DNA from: Aphodosoma sp051870875
GTDB lineage: Bacteria > Bacteroidota > Bacteroidia > Bacteroidales > Paludibacteraceae
Direction: 5' to 3'
Assembly (NCBI GenBank): GCA_051870875.1
Contig: JBJECG010000058.1
Coordinates: forward strand, 18,097-82,096
DNA: 64,000 nucleotides
Below, in pieces: positions 52,124-60,518 of this stretch. Each line of letters opens with the position of its first letter. Position 1 is the stretch's first letter. Under the pieces are notes generated by a model. It did not search any database, was not told the DNA's origin, and worked only from the letters and a program-made list of their open reading frames with translations. A program made the translations under genes and the position numbers.

Positions 52124-52459
52124 ATGATTGAAAAACTTCTCTTTTTTACTACGGTTTTGTGTATAACTGTGTGTGTCTGCACTTCTTGTGTGAAGAAGCA
52201 GTACGATATGTGGGGCGACGTGTCGGGTGTTGTCACCGACAGTGACGGTATGCCTGTCAGCGGTGTCATGGTAACGTTGTCCCCCGGAAGCAAGAACGCA
52301 TTGACCGGCTCCGACGGCTATTTCGAGTTTCTCGATTTGGATGCCGGGCAATACACCATTCAGGCTGTCAAATCCGGCTATCTGTCCGATCGTAAGATTG
52401 TCCATGTCGTCATCGGCGAAAATACTTTTATTACGATTTTGTTAGAGCCTCAACCATGA
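52124..52459 (+). CDS. Lipoprotein with a carboxypeptidase regulatory-like domain, copy 1
   Basis: The 111-residue product has a signal peptide with the lipobox VCTSC and a single carboxypeptidase regulatory-like Ig-type domain (GVVTDSDGMPVSGVMVTL, GSDGYFEFLDLDAGQYTI). Such domains often dock on outer-membrane or glycan partners. The second half of the gene is nearly identical in DNA to 53501-53640. Its stop overlaps the next start (ATGA). Confidence 0.8.
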   Translation: MIEKLLFFTTVLCITVCVCTSCVKKQYDMWGDVSGVVTDSDGMPVSGVMVTLSPGSKNALTGSDGYFEFLDLDAGQYTIQAVKSGYLSDRKIVHVVIGENTFITILLEPQP

Positions 52460-53343
52460 AAAAATCAGTATTCTGTATAATATTTGTTCTGATATTTTGT
52501 GCTTTCGGGAAATTGTTGTCACAAAACAATAATGACTCGATGGTTTTAGAAGAGGCTTGTAAGAATGAAGAAGCATTCGGGCTGTTTATGAAAGAGCAGT
52601 TCAAAAAACTTAATACGCAGCTTCCATCGTGGTTTTTCTGTTCTTCAAATGCAACTTATTGTGGCGTTTCTTTTCCGTTGGAAGAGCAGACTGCCGCAGA
52701 GCAACAAGCAATCCTTGCCGCCAGAATGTTTGCGGCTCTATCTCAAAAAGAGTATAATACAATAGAATGTCGTGAAAACTACTTCTTTGAAGAAAATGTT
52801 ACAGATACTATCAGAACTGGAGGAATGTATAGAGAATGTGCAATGACTTTATTTTTGCCTTCAGTCCGATTGATCAAACATAGTGCTGTTTTGGCAAACG
52901 CATCTGTTGTTGTCAGTATAGAATGTGATTACGCTCACGTGGATACATTATGTGTAACATGGATAGAGGCAATAAGGAATGGAGAATATGAATGCATTAT
53001 TGATTTGGCGGGGCGCAAGATAGATATGGATATTAAAGAATACAATAAAAGCGTATTTTTATCAATGATGTGGGAAAATACGAACAAGCATGATGTTAAT
53101 ATAGTCTCGAGTGAGGTAACGTTGACACCTGAGTATACTTGGATAAATAAGAATATATATGTATGTCGAAATGCAGGCTACGATTTGCTACATAGTATGT
53201 TGAGGCTTCCTTTGGATTATCTTCGTTGGACGACCGGACCTGCTCAAGAAGAAGATTTGCGCGGTTCAGTAGCAATGCTATGGGATTATATATATGTAGA
53301 TAATACGCATTTTGAAATTATAACAAAGCAAAATAAGAAATGA
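52456..53343 (+). CDS. Exported protein of unknown family
   Basis: The 295-residue product has a signal peptide (MKKSVFCIIFVLIFCAFGKL) and no recognised domain. It contains several cysteines (SNATYCGVSF, IECRENYFFE, CAMTLFLPS) and many aromatics (WFFCSS, YTWINKNIYVC). The gene is clearly more AT-rich than its neighbours. It overlaps both flanking lipoprotein genes by 4 nt (ATGA at each end), so it is expressed with them. I do not recognise the function. Confidence 0.7.
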   Translation: MKKSVFCIIFVLIFCAFGKLLSQNNNDSMVLEEACKNEEAFGLFMKEQFKKLNTQLPSWFFCSSNATYCGVSFPLEEQTAAEQQAILAARMFAALSQKEYNTIECRENYFFEENVTDTIRTGGMYRECAMTLFLPSVRLIKHSAVLANASVVVSIECDYAHVDTLCVTWIEAIRNGEYECIIDLAGRKIDMDIKEYNKSVFLSMMWENTNKHDVNIVSSEVTLTPEYTWINKNIYVCRNAGYDLLHSMLRLPLDYLRWTTGPAQEEDLRGSVAMLWDYIYVDNTHFEIITKQNKK

Positions 53344-53675
53344 AGAAATTGGTTTATACATTGGTATGTTTGATATTGGTCTTTTGTTGTCAAAATTGTA
53401 AGGAAGAGGAACCGGATAATGCAACTGGATGCATCTATGGTACTATTACCGATAATGCTACTGGTGAGCCGATCAAGTCGGCATTGGTAGTGTTGGCTCC
53501 CGGAGGCAAGAGCACATTGACCGACTCCGACGGCTATTTCGAGTTTCTCGATTTGGATGCCGGGCAATATGCCATTACGGCTGGCAAATCCGGCTATTAT
53601 ACCGATCGTAAGCTTGTCCATGTCGTCACAGGCGAAACGGTTTCCGTTGCAATTGTCCTTCGTCCGCAGCAATAA
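53340..53675 (+). CDS. Lipoprotein with a carboxypeptidase regulatory-like domain, copy 2
   Basis: The 111-residue product has a signal peptide with the lipobox-like end CCQNC and the same domain as copy 1 (GTITDNATGEPIKSALVVL, DSDGYFEFLDLDAGQYAI). A 120-bp block is almost the same DNA as in copy 1, while the N-terminal parts differ. This suggests a recent duplication or gene conversion limited to the domain. Confidence 0.8.
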   Translation: MKKLVYTLVCLILVFCCQNCKEEEPDNATGCIYGTITDNATGEPIKSALVVLAPGGKSTLTDSDGYFEFLDLDAGQYAITAGKSGYYTDRKLVHVVTGETVSVAIVLRPQQ

Positions 53676-53946
53676 GTGGAATCCGAATCGGTATGACTCG
53701 GCACTGAATGACAATCACTGCAAAATTGTAAATCAATATCATGAAACGGATAGGTAAACCATTGATTTTATTTGTTGTGATGTATTCTTTTGTGTTGTGT
53801 TAAATTAGTATATTGGCGGGTGCAAGCGTACATAGGTGTAAACTTGTGATGCGGCCTCGTCCTATATATGTATATGGGAGAAGCGTGGCTTGTCCCTCTT
53901 TTTCTTTCCGCTTAGTATAAATTAATTTTTTACGACTTATTTATCT

Positions 53947-55845
53947 ATGAAACGATTACTGTATTTCCTGCTGTTTGTAGGCATTGTAATTGTAACCTAT
54001 TGTGGCTGTGATACACATGAAGAGCTCACCGGCTCCATCTATGGTGTGGTGACCGACAAGGCCACCGGCGAACCGATTAAATCTGCCGGTGTGGAACTCT
54101 TCCCTTTGGGCACTAAGGCAATCACCGGTGGAGAGGGGCAGTTTGAATTCCTGGATGTGACGGCAGGTAAATATACCGTACATATCACCAAAACAGGATA
54201 TACCGAATTCGTAAGTTCATCAATCACCGTGACCTCCGGCAAAGCTACCAAGCATGATGTACAGATAGAAAAATTACCTCCGGCACTCCGTATTCTCGAT
54301 GATGATGGAAATGATATCACGGCAATTGATTTCGGTACTGCCGAAACCGATGTGGCACGGTCGTTCAATATATTCAATGATAGCCCTGAGGTACTGAAAT
54401 GGAAAATCATAACTACTGCCGAATGGATAAAGTCTGTGAGCGAAACCGGAAGTGACTTGAAAGCCGGCGGAACACAAGCCATTGTACTGATCATAGACCG
54501 CAGCAAGTTGGCTTCAGGCCAAAATGTCACTACAATGCACATCACATCCGACAATGGCAGCAGACAACTTTCCATAACTGCTACAAACACAAAGAGTCTG
54601 CCCACGCTGAATGTCTATGAGGCAACTTCCGTCAAACAAACTTCGGCTGTCTTTAATGGCGAAATAACCGATGTCGGCAGTCCTGCCTACACCGAGCGTG
54701 GATTTGTCTACTCTGCATCCTCCATGCCTACTCTGGAAACAACCATCGCAAAACTCACATACCCTGTATCATCTGAAAAAAGATATACGGCATCGGTATC
54801 AGGCCTTGATGGCAGCACCGTTTATTTTGTCCGGGCCTACGCCAGAAACCTTGCCGGTGTTGCATACAGCAGCAATGAGGTGTCTTTCACGCCTTCGGGT
54901 ATATTGCCGACGGTAACGACGGAAAACTTCACTGACAGATCCATTGCCAACGGTACAGTTACTTTGAATGCCACCATAACGGATCCTGGTGATCCTGTAT
55001 ACTTTGAACGGGGATTTGTATATGGATTGATACACAATCCCAATATAGAGGATGACACGAAAAAAACTGTGTCGGGTAAAGGTTCGGGAAAATATTCATC
55101 CAACCTTACCGGGTTGGAAATGGGTAATATATACTACGTACGGGGCTATGCTACAAACGAGCAAGGAACTGCCTATGGCGAGGAAGTCACAATAGATTTC
55201 ACACCGCAGATGCCGGAATTGCAGACTCTTGATGTGTCTGATATTGCTTCGACTTCAGTCAGGTTCAACGGTGATCTCCTGTCGGCAGGAGACCCTGCAT
55301 TTACTGAAAAAGGTTTTGTCTACGGCACAATGCCGACACCAGCACTTGATGATCCTTCGGCAATGTCTGTAATCGTACCGGGGTTGGCAGTAGGCAAATA
55401 TTTCGTGTCTGTAGCAAATCTGACAACTGACACCGAATATTATGTCCGTGCATACGCCAGGACAACAGAGGGTATCCAATATGGAGAAATCAGGACATTT
55501 AAACCGACAAATCCCGTTGTGGTTGTTATAAAAGAGATGAATCTTATGGTTCAGAAAGAAGATTTGGGTGTTTTTTATTGGGCAGATGGCAAGCGTGCTT
55601 GTGAGAACAGTATAGTTGGTGGATATACGGACTGGAGATTGCCGACACTTGACGAGTTGCTGGGAATCTATTTGTTGAAAGCTGTAATAGGTGGATTCTC
55701 TGCGACAGAATATTGGTCCGGTACTACCAGGATTGAAAATTATAGTTGTTATTATTATTATGTAAGATTTGGAACTGGAACTTCCTCTTGGAGAAGTGAC
55801 ACTGATAGGTATTCTGTTCGTGCTGTCCGCACGATAACAGAATAG
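53947..55845 (+). CDS. Multidomain lipoprotein: regulatory-like domain, FN3-type repeats, DUF1566/Lcl C-domain
   Basis: The 632-residue product has a lipoprotein signal (VTYCGC) and a carboxypeptidase regulatory-like domain (~28-110) like the two small lipoproteins. A BACON-like domain follows (~115-215, FNDSPEVLKWKIITTAEWI). Then three ~95-residue repeats share TxRGFVY...YYVRAYA (TERGFVYSAS, FERGFVYGLI, TEKGFVYGTM). The end, GGYTDWRLPTLDELLGIY and RYSVRAVR, is the DUF1566/Lcl C-type fold, with the tyrosine run YSCYYYYVRF inside. It is probably a surface ligand-binding protein. A small TTATTATTATTA repeat underlies the tyrosines. Confidence 0.75.
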   Translation: MKRLLYFLLFVGIVIVTYCGCDTHEELTGSIYGVVTDKATGEPIKSAGVELFPLGTKAITGGEGQFEFLDVTAGKYTVHITKTGYTEFVSSSITVTSGKATKHDVQIEKLPPALRILDDDGNDITAIDFGTAETDVARSFNIFNDSPEVLKWKIITTAEWIKSVSETGSDLKAGGTQAIVLIIDRSKLASGQNVTTMHITSDNGSRQLSITATNTKSLPTLNVYEATSVKQTSAVFNGEITDVGSPAYTERGFVYSASSMPTLETTIAKLTYPVSSEKRYTASVSGLDGSTVYFVRAYARNLAGVAYSSNEVSFTPSGILPTVTTENFTDRSIANGTVTLNATITDPGDPVYFERGFVYGLIHNPNIEDDTKKTVSGKGSGKYSSNLTGLEMGNIYYVRGYATNEQGTAYGEEVTIDFTPQMPELQTLDVSDIASTSVRFNGDLLSAGDPAFTEKGFVYGTMPTPALDDPSAMSVIVPGLAVGKYFVSVANLTTDTEYYVRAYARTTEGIQYGEIRTFKPTNPVVVVIKEMNLMVQKEDLGVFYWADGKRACENSIVGGYTDWRLPTLDELLGIYLLKAVIGGFSATEYWSGTTRIENYSCYYYYVRFGTGTSSWRSDTDRYSVRAVRTITE

Positions 55846-55889
55846 ATATAGTTCGTCCTGTTGAATTTCAAAAATGTAAATACGGAATA

Positions 55890-55931
55890 AAAGACTTTGC
55901 GTACCTGAACATCAGAGTATGTAAAGTCTTT
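55890..55931 (+). terminator. Hairpin after the multidomain lipoprotein gene
   Basis: AAAGACTTT (55890-55898) pairs with AAAGTCTTT (55923-55931), with a partial stem extension inside, and T-rich sequence follows. It likely ends the preceding transcript. Confidence 0.65.
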
Positions 55932-55970
55932 AAGTTTTAATATGTTACGATGATTTTAACCGTATAAACC

Positions 55971-57464
55971 ATGAAACGTATATTCCCTTTTTTGATGCTC
56001 TTGGCATCTGCTAATCTGTCATTTCTTTCTGCTCAGACCGCTTTTGACGATTTCAGGAAAAAGACGATGACAGAATTTCAACAATATAAGACAAAACGCC
56101 AACAGGATTTCGATGCTTATCGTCAGGCTTGTAACAGCCGATATGCCGGGTTCCTGCGTCAAAGCTGGGTAAAGAAAGATGCTGAAAAACCTATACCGCA
56201 GCCGAAAAAAGAAGAAATTCCGCCTGTGGTATTCGATGACAAGACCCCTATCGAAATCGAAAATGAGCATAAACCCGTGGTGGAAATCGTGCCGCCTGCT
56301 CCACAGCCTGTCCCTAAACCCAAACCGATTGCACCGATAGAGGAAAATCCGCTTTCTGAAAACGAAACGTTCTCTTTCACATTCTGCGGCACTCTGTGTC
56401 AGGTCAGAATCTCTGCCGGACAGCGTCAGTTCATTCCCGGCGGCGATAAAGATGCCGTTGCTGATGCGTGGCAAACCTATTCTGCCCCGGAATACGATAA
56501 CATGCTTGTTGATTGCCTCGCATTACGAGAAAAACTTCGGCTCAACGACTATGCCTATCTTATGTTGCTCGACCGCTTTACTGCCGATTTGTTTGGTTCA
56601 AAGGGAAATAGCGCAACTCTTCTGACCGCCTATATCTTCTGCCAGTCCGGTTATAAAACCCGTTTGGCCTCATCTGCCGATAAGCTCTATCTGTTGTTTG
56701 CTTGCGACAATACGATTTTCAATCGCTTCTATTTCATGGTTGGCAACGACCGGTATTATTCATTGTATCCTGATATTGAAGGTAGTGTGCAAATTTGTGC
56801 TGCCGACATGGAATCAGGTCGGCCGGTTTCCATGTCATTGACCGAACAGCCGCGGTTGGCCGTCAAATTGTCAAATGCCCGTCAACTCAGTAGCAAACGC
56901 TACACCGACATCGTTGCTTCTGTACGTTCTAATGTCAATCTGATAAAATTCTACAATGAATACCCTGTATCGATGCAGAGTGACAACTTACTTACTCGGT
57001 GGGCTTTATATGCCGATACCCCGGCAAGCCCAGAGATGCGTTCATATCTGTACCCGGCATTGCAATCTGCAATTCAAGGGTTGTCCGAACTGGAGAAGGT
57101 CGGGCGGTTGTTGGATTTTGTACAGACGGCTTTTGTTTATGGCTATGACGATAAAGTGTGGGGCGAAGACAGGGCTTTCTTCTCCGATGAGACACTCTAT
57201 TATCCTTACTCCGATTGTGAAGACCGTTCTATACTGTTTTCTCGCCTTGTGCGGGATTTGGTCCATTTGGATGTAGCGTTGATATATTATCCCGGACATC
57301 TTGCTGCTGCCGTCCATTTCAATACGCCGGTCAATGGCGACTACACGATTCTTGGCAACCGTAACTATACAATTTGCGACCCGACCTACATCGGTGCTCC
57401 CGTAGGTCTTTCAATGCCGCAATTGGATAACTGCGAAGCACAGGCGATATTGCTGGAACGCTGA
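55971..57464 (+). CDS. Exported transglutaminase-like (papain-fold) protein
   Basis: The 497-residue product has a signal peptide (MKRIFPFLMLLASANLSFLS) and an N-terminal region FDDFRKKTMTEFQQYKTKRQ, then FAxFLxxxW-type residues (YAGFLRQSW), seen in other exported proteins of this phylum. A proline-rich linker (~75-120) leads to a C-terminal domain with C416 in YSDCEDRSI, H449 in AAAVHF and D470 in DPTY, a transglutaminase/cysteine-protease triad. It may cross-link or cleave proteins in the envelope. It follows the cluster after 125 nt. Confidence 0.7.
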   Translation: MKRIFPFLMLLASANLSFLSAQTAFDDFRKKTMTEFQQYKTKRQQDFDAYRQACNSRYAGFLRQSWVKKDAEKPIPQPKKEEIPPVVFDDKTPIEIENEHKPVVEIVPPAPQPVPKPKPIAPIEENPLSENETFSFTFCGTLCQVRISAGQRQFIPGGDKDAVADAWQTYSAPEYDNMLVDCLALREKLRLNDYAYLMLLDRFTADLFGSKGNSATLLTAYIFCQSGYKTRLASSADKLYLLFACDNTIFNRFYFMVGNDRYYSLYPDIEGSVQICAADMESGRPVSMSLTEQPRLAVKLSNARQLSSKRYTDIVASVRSNVNLIKFYNEYPVSMQSDNLLTRWALYADTPASPEMRSYLYPALQSAIQGLSELEKVGRLLDFVQTAFVYGYDDKVWGEDRAFFSDETLYYPYSDCEDRSILFSRLVRDLVHLDVALIYYPGHLAAAVHFNTPVNGDYTILGNRNYTICDPTYIGAPVGLSMPQLDNCEAQAILLER

Positions 57465-57510
57465 ACGTGTGCTGACCGGAAACCGTGATATTGACGGGTG
57501 TTGCCCTATC

Positions 57511-57777
57511 AACTTATTTCCCGTACCTTCGCAGTCGCTGACGTCTGTGCCGGGATGGGTGCTCCTCGTAAGCATTCATTTCGATCTTACATACACCCCT
57601 CTCAAACACCTCGGTTACACATCCGCTGTGGTCAATATCTCCGATATCTGCGCCATGAACGCCACACCTGCTCAGATGCTCGTCAGCACCGGCCTTTCGG
57701 AGCGGTTTACCGTCGAACAGGTCAACGAACTCTATGCCGGCATCTACCTCGCGAGCGAAAAACTGATTTTTGTATAA
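57511..57777 (+). pseudogene. Truncated duplicate of thiL with a promoter remnant
   Basis: Bases 57560-57762 match thiL codons ~50-118 (60669-60873). The block 57560-57676 is nearly identical, but the part after it carries many changes, including silent ones. Upstream, 57511-57534 resembles the thiL promoter. Codons 1-50 and everything after ~118 are missing. It cannot make an active kinase. Confidence 0.85.
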
Positions 57778-57917
57778 TACGCTGATATTCCGTGATAAAT
57801 GACTCGCAAATATTGGCTGAAAAATGAAAATTTTATTTTCCCGGATATTTGTAATCGCTGTAAAATCAAAAACAGTGCCAAATAGGACTTGTTCAGCGTC
57901 ATACACCGTCTGCATCA

Positions 57918-57976
57918 AACTAAGTACTTTAGTTAAATAACTATAAACTTTAGTTTGATAACTAATCTTCTTAGTT
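57918..57976. promoter_or_regulatory. Three 17-bp dyad operators with exact 21-bp spacing
   Basis: AACTAAGTACTTTAGTT (57918-57934), AACTATAAACTTTAGTT (57939-57955) and AACTAATCTTCTTAGTT (57960-57976) each form the dyad AACTAA-N5-TTAGTT, with one mismatch in the middle copy. Starts are 21 bp apart, two helical turns, so the sites face the same side of DNA. The last one overlaps the -33 area. They are predicted binding sites for the BlaI-type repressor encoded just downstream. Confidence 0.85.
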
Positions 57977-58003
57977 GTACTCCGGAAACTTTTATTACCT
58001 TTG
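57972..58003 (+). promoter_or_regulatory. Promoter of the BlaI/BlaR1-type operon
   Basis: TACCTTTG (57996-58003) is a clear -7 box. The -33 region (57972-57977) is poor and lies inside operator 3, so repressor binding would block polymerase. Confidence 0.72.
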
Positions 58004-58108
58004 CATCGTCAAACAACATTCAAACGGCCATTCAAGCGATTTGTCGGATTCGTAATGTTGAAAATTGCGATTACTTTCCGTATGTGATATAAGCCAATTT
58101 TACTTGTC

Positions 58109-58474
58109 ATGAAAAGACTTACAAAGAAGGAAACCGAGATAATGAATCTCTTCTGGGACAAAGGCGCGATGTTTGTCCGTGAACTCCAGTCATATTACGA
58201 TGAGCCTAAGCCGCATTTCAATACACTCTCCACTTTGGTGCGTATCTTGGAAAGCAACGGTTTTCTGCGTCACACGGCATTCGGCAACTCCTATCGTTAC
58301 GAGGCAGTCATCAGTCGCGAGGAGTATAGGAAGAACACCCTCGCTGGCGTCATCAGCAACTATTTCAGCAACTCCTATCTCAGTGCCGTATCCACACTTG
58401 TCAAAGAGGAGAAAATAACGGTCGATGAGTTGAAGGATCTTATCAATCGGATAGAACGCGGGGAAAATGAGTGA
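58109..58474 (+). CDS. BlaI/MecI-family transcriptional repressor
   Basis: The 121-residue protein has the winged-helix N-terminus (RLTKKETEIMNLFWDKGAM, HFNTLSTLVRILESNGFLRH) and the C-terminal dimerisation helices of the penicillinase repressor family. It would bind the three dyads upstream and silence the operon until the coupled BlaR1-like protein signals. The next gene starts inside its last codons (8-nt overlap). Confidence 0.92.
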   Translation: MKRLTKKETEIMNLFWDKGAMFVRELQSYYDEPKPHFNTLSTLVRILESNGFLRHTAFGNSYRYEAVISREEYRKNTLAGVISNYFSNSYLSAVSTLVKEEKITVDELKDLINRIERGENE

Positions 58475-60206
58475 ATTTCTTTTATACGAGTTGAAAACGG
58501 CTGTTGCGCTTGCCGTGTTTTACATCTTCTACCGGTTGTCGCTTAGTCGTGAGACATTCCATCGATTCAACCGCATAGTGCTGTTGTTTACGGCGTTGCT
58601 CGCATTTGTCCTGCCGTTTTGCGTCATAACCGTTCACAATGTTGTCACTTTGCCGACGCCTGCCGTACAGACCGTTCCGACTCAGACGATTGTTGCAATG
58701 GCAGAAGCTGGACTTTCTATTCCCTGGTGGCAAATCGCCTTGACTGTTGTGTTTATTGCTGGTGCTGCCGTAGCCCTCTGCACCACGCTGTTCTCAATAT
58801 TGAAGGTCTGGCGTTTGATTTTCAATGGCGAGAAGCACCATTTGGAAACCGATGAAATCCTTGTTGTGACCGACATGGATGTCGCCCCTTTCAGTTGGAT
58901 GAAATACATCGTCATCAGTCGTGCCGATTATGAAAACCGCGATAATCATGAGTGTGGTTTCTGCGAAATCATAACTCATGAACGGGCGCACATCACTTTA
59001 CATCACTCTTGGGACTTGCTGTTTGTCAACTTCTTGACTCTCCTTCAGTGGTTTAATCCTGCCATTTGGATGCTGAAATCAGATCTCAAGGCACTACACG
59101 AATTTGAAGCCGATGATGCCGTCCTGCGCAGCGGTGTCAATGTCAGGCAATATCAATATTTGTTAGTCAAAAAGGCTGTTGGTATGAGCGGGTACTCGAT
59201 TGCCAACAGTTTTAATCATAGTACCCTCAAACAACGAATCACCATGATGTTAAGCAAAAAATCTTCCAGTATGAGTGCACTCAAAGCCCTATACATCATT
59301 CCTCTTGTCGGAATGTCACTGGCTGCTACAGCCCGCACCGTTACCGATGTGCGTTACGATGACGCGCAGTCCGACACTGAACCTGCAATCGTTTATGCGC
59401 AGCAGGATACCATGATCCTGTTTGTTGACGGCAAGAAGGTACCCTATGAAACCTATGCCAAGATTGACCCTGCCGACGTCCACAGTGTCACCGTCTCTAA
59501 ACAAACTACCGTCATCACACCGTCAGGCGAAGAAAAGTCACTCCCGACCATCGACATCGTCACCAAAGAAGCATTTGCCCGCACAGAAGCTGAACTCGCC
59601 CAGGCCGAAGCTGAATACGTCAAGGCGAAGGAGAATTTTGATAAGGCGACGGAAAACATTCCCGACTCTCAGGCTGAGGCTGCTGCCAATGCAAAGTCCG
59701 GATTCGTCACGGTTCGGACGGATGATAACGTCAGTGTTTATGTATCCTCAGACGATGATGCGAATAATACGGCCACTTCTACTATCAGTTCATTTGTTGC
59801 TTCAACTGGCGACTCTCGACTCATCAGGGTCTTTAGCGACTCGGTGCTCGGCTCAAAGATTGAGACTAAAATCATGTTGATGAACAGCAACGATGCTGAT
59901 AGCGACAACCAACTGCCGGAAGACGTTCTTGTTGTCAAGTACGGCGTTACTGGAGCTGACTCTGCCGGTCTGAAAGGATACAAAAGCAATTTGGCTCTCA
60001 TCACCAAGGATGGTACCCTCAACCCCTCTGACTATATTTATGTTGTCAACGGCAAAGTCATCAAACTCCCCAAAAATGCTTCCGCCGTCACCATTCTGCC
60101 ACCGGCCTCTTCATTCTCAGCGGTATCCGTCCGCCGCGACCCCGACACTCTCAAAAAGTACAAAGCCAAAAACAAGAAAGGAGTCCTCTTTATCACCACC
60201 AAGTAA
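58467..60206 (+). CDS. BlaR1/MecR1-type M56 membrane peptidase
   Basis: The 579-residue protein has about four membrane segments in its first 300 residues and the zinc site H171-E-R-A-H175, with the downstream HEFEADDAV as third ligand. This is the M56 family of antirepressor proteases. The C-terminal ~270 residues are not a penicillin-binding domain. They are Ala/Lys/Glu-rich, with DTMILFVDGKKVPYETY resembling TonB-linked plug-type segments and charged helices (~375-400). The input signal is therefore not beta-lactam by sequence. It follows blaI in an 8-nt overlap. Confidence 0.85.
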   Translation: MSEFLLYELKTAVALAVFYIFYRLSLSRETFHRFNRIVLLFTALLAFVLPFCVITVHNVVTLPTPAVQTVPTQTIVAMAEAGLSIPWWQIALTVVFIAGAAVALCTTLFSILKVWRLIFNGEKHHLETDEILVVTDMDVAPFSWMKYIVISRADYENRDNHECGFCEIITHERAHITLHHSWDLLFVNFLTLLQWFNPAIWMLKSDLKALHEFEADDAVLRSGVNVRQYQYLLVKKAVGMSGYSIANSFNHSTLKQRITMMLSKKSSSMSALKALYIIPLVGMSLAATARTVTDVRYDDAQSDTEPAIVYAQQDTMILFVDGKKVPYETYAKIDPADVHSVTVSKQTTVITPSGEEKSLPTIDIVTKEAFARTEAELAQAEAEYVKAKENFDKATENIPDSQAEAAANAKSGFVTVRTDDNVSVYVSSDDDANNTATSTISSFVASTGDSRLIRVFSDSVLGSKIETKIMLMNSNDADSDNQLPEDVLVVKYGVTGADSAGLKGYKSNLALITKDGTLNPSDYIYVVNGKVIKLPKNASAVTILPPASSFSAVSVRRDPDTLKKYKAKNKKGVLFITTK

Positions 60207-60425
60207 CGTTTCGTAGTGTAAGAAGCTGTTTGTTTTTTCGCAGAATGATTTGGAAGTAATATTCGAGGCAAAATTGTTACTCTGATGAGGAGGATAGCGG
60301 GCTGTCTGACGAAGAAGGGCGATTTTATATAAGAATACCTCAAAGTATGGGCGAAAACAACAGAAAAAACGACATGTATTTATTTGTGAAAAGTCAAAAC
60401 AGCTTCTAAATTAGTTGTATATATG

Positions 60426-60455
60426 CTGTGTGCCAGAAACTGTTCTGACACACAG
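60426..60455 (+). terminator. 13-bp hairpin upstream of thiL
   Basis: CTGTGTGCCAGAA (60426-60438) pairs with 60443-60455, with one mismatch and a 4-nt loop. It may end the BlaI/BlaR1 transcript. The rest of the 60207-60518 gap holds the thiL promoter only. Confidence 0.6.
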
Positions 60456-60458
60456 CAG

Positions 60459-60490
60459 CTTGCGTAATCTATTTATTTTCCGTACCTTTG
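60459..60490 (+). promoter_or_regulatory. Promoter of thiL
   Basis: TACCTTTG (60483-60490) with CTTG (60459-60462) at 20 nt forms a near-consensus promoter. The ATG is 29 nt downstream. Confidence 0.7.
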
Positions 60491-60518
60491 CAGCCGGTTT
60501 CAAATATCGGATTATACA

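Noticed and set aside
57469..57777. The frame with thiL homology as a real small gene
   Set aside because: It lacks the ATP-binding residues and most of the protein, and its start lies in unrelated sequence; it is a duplicate fragment.
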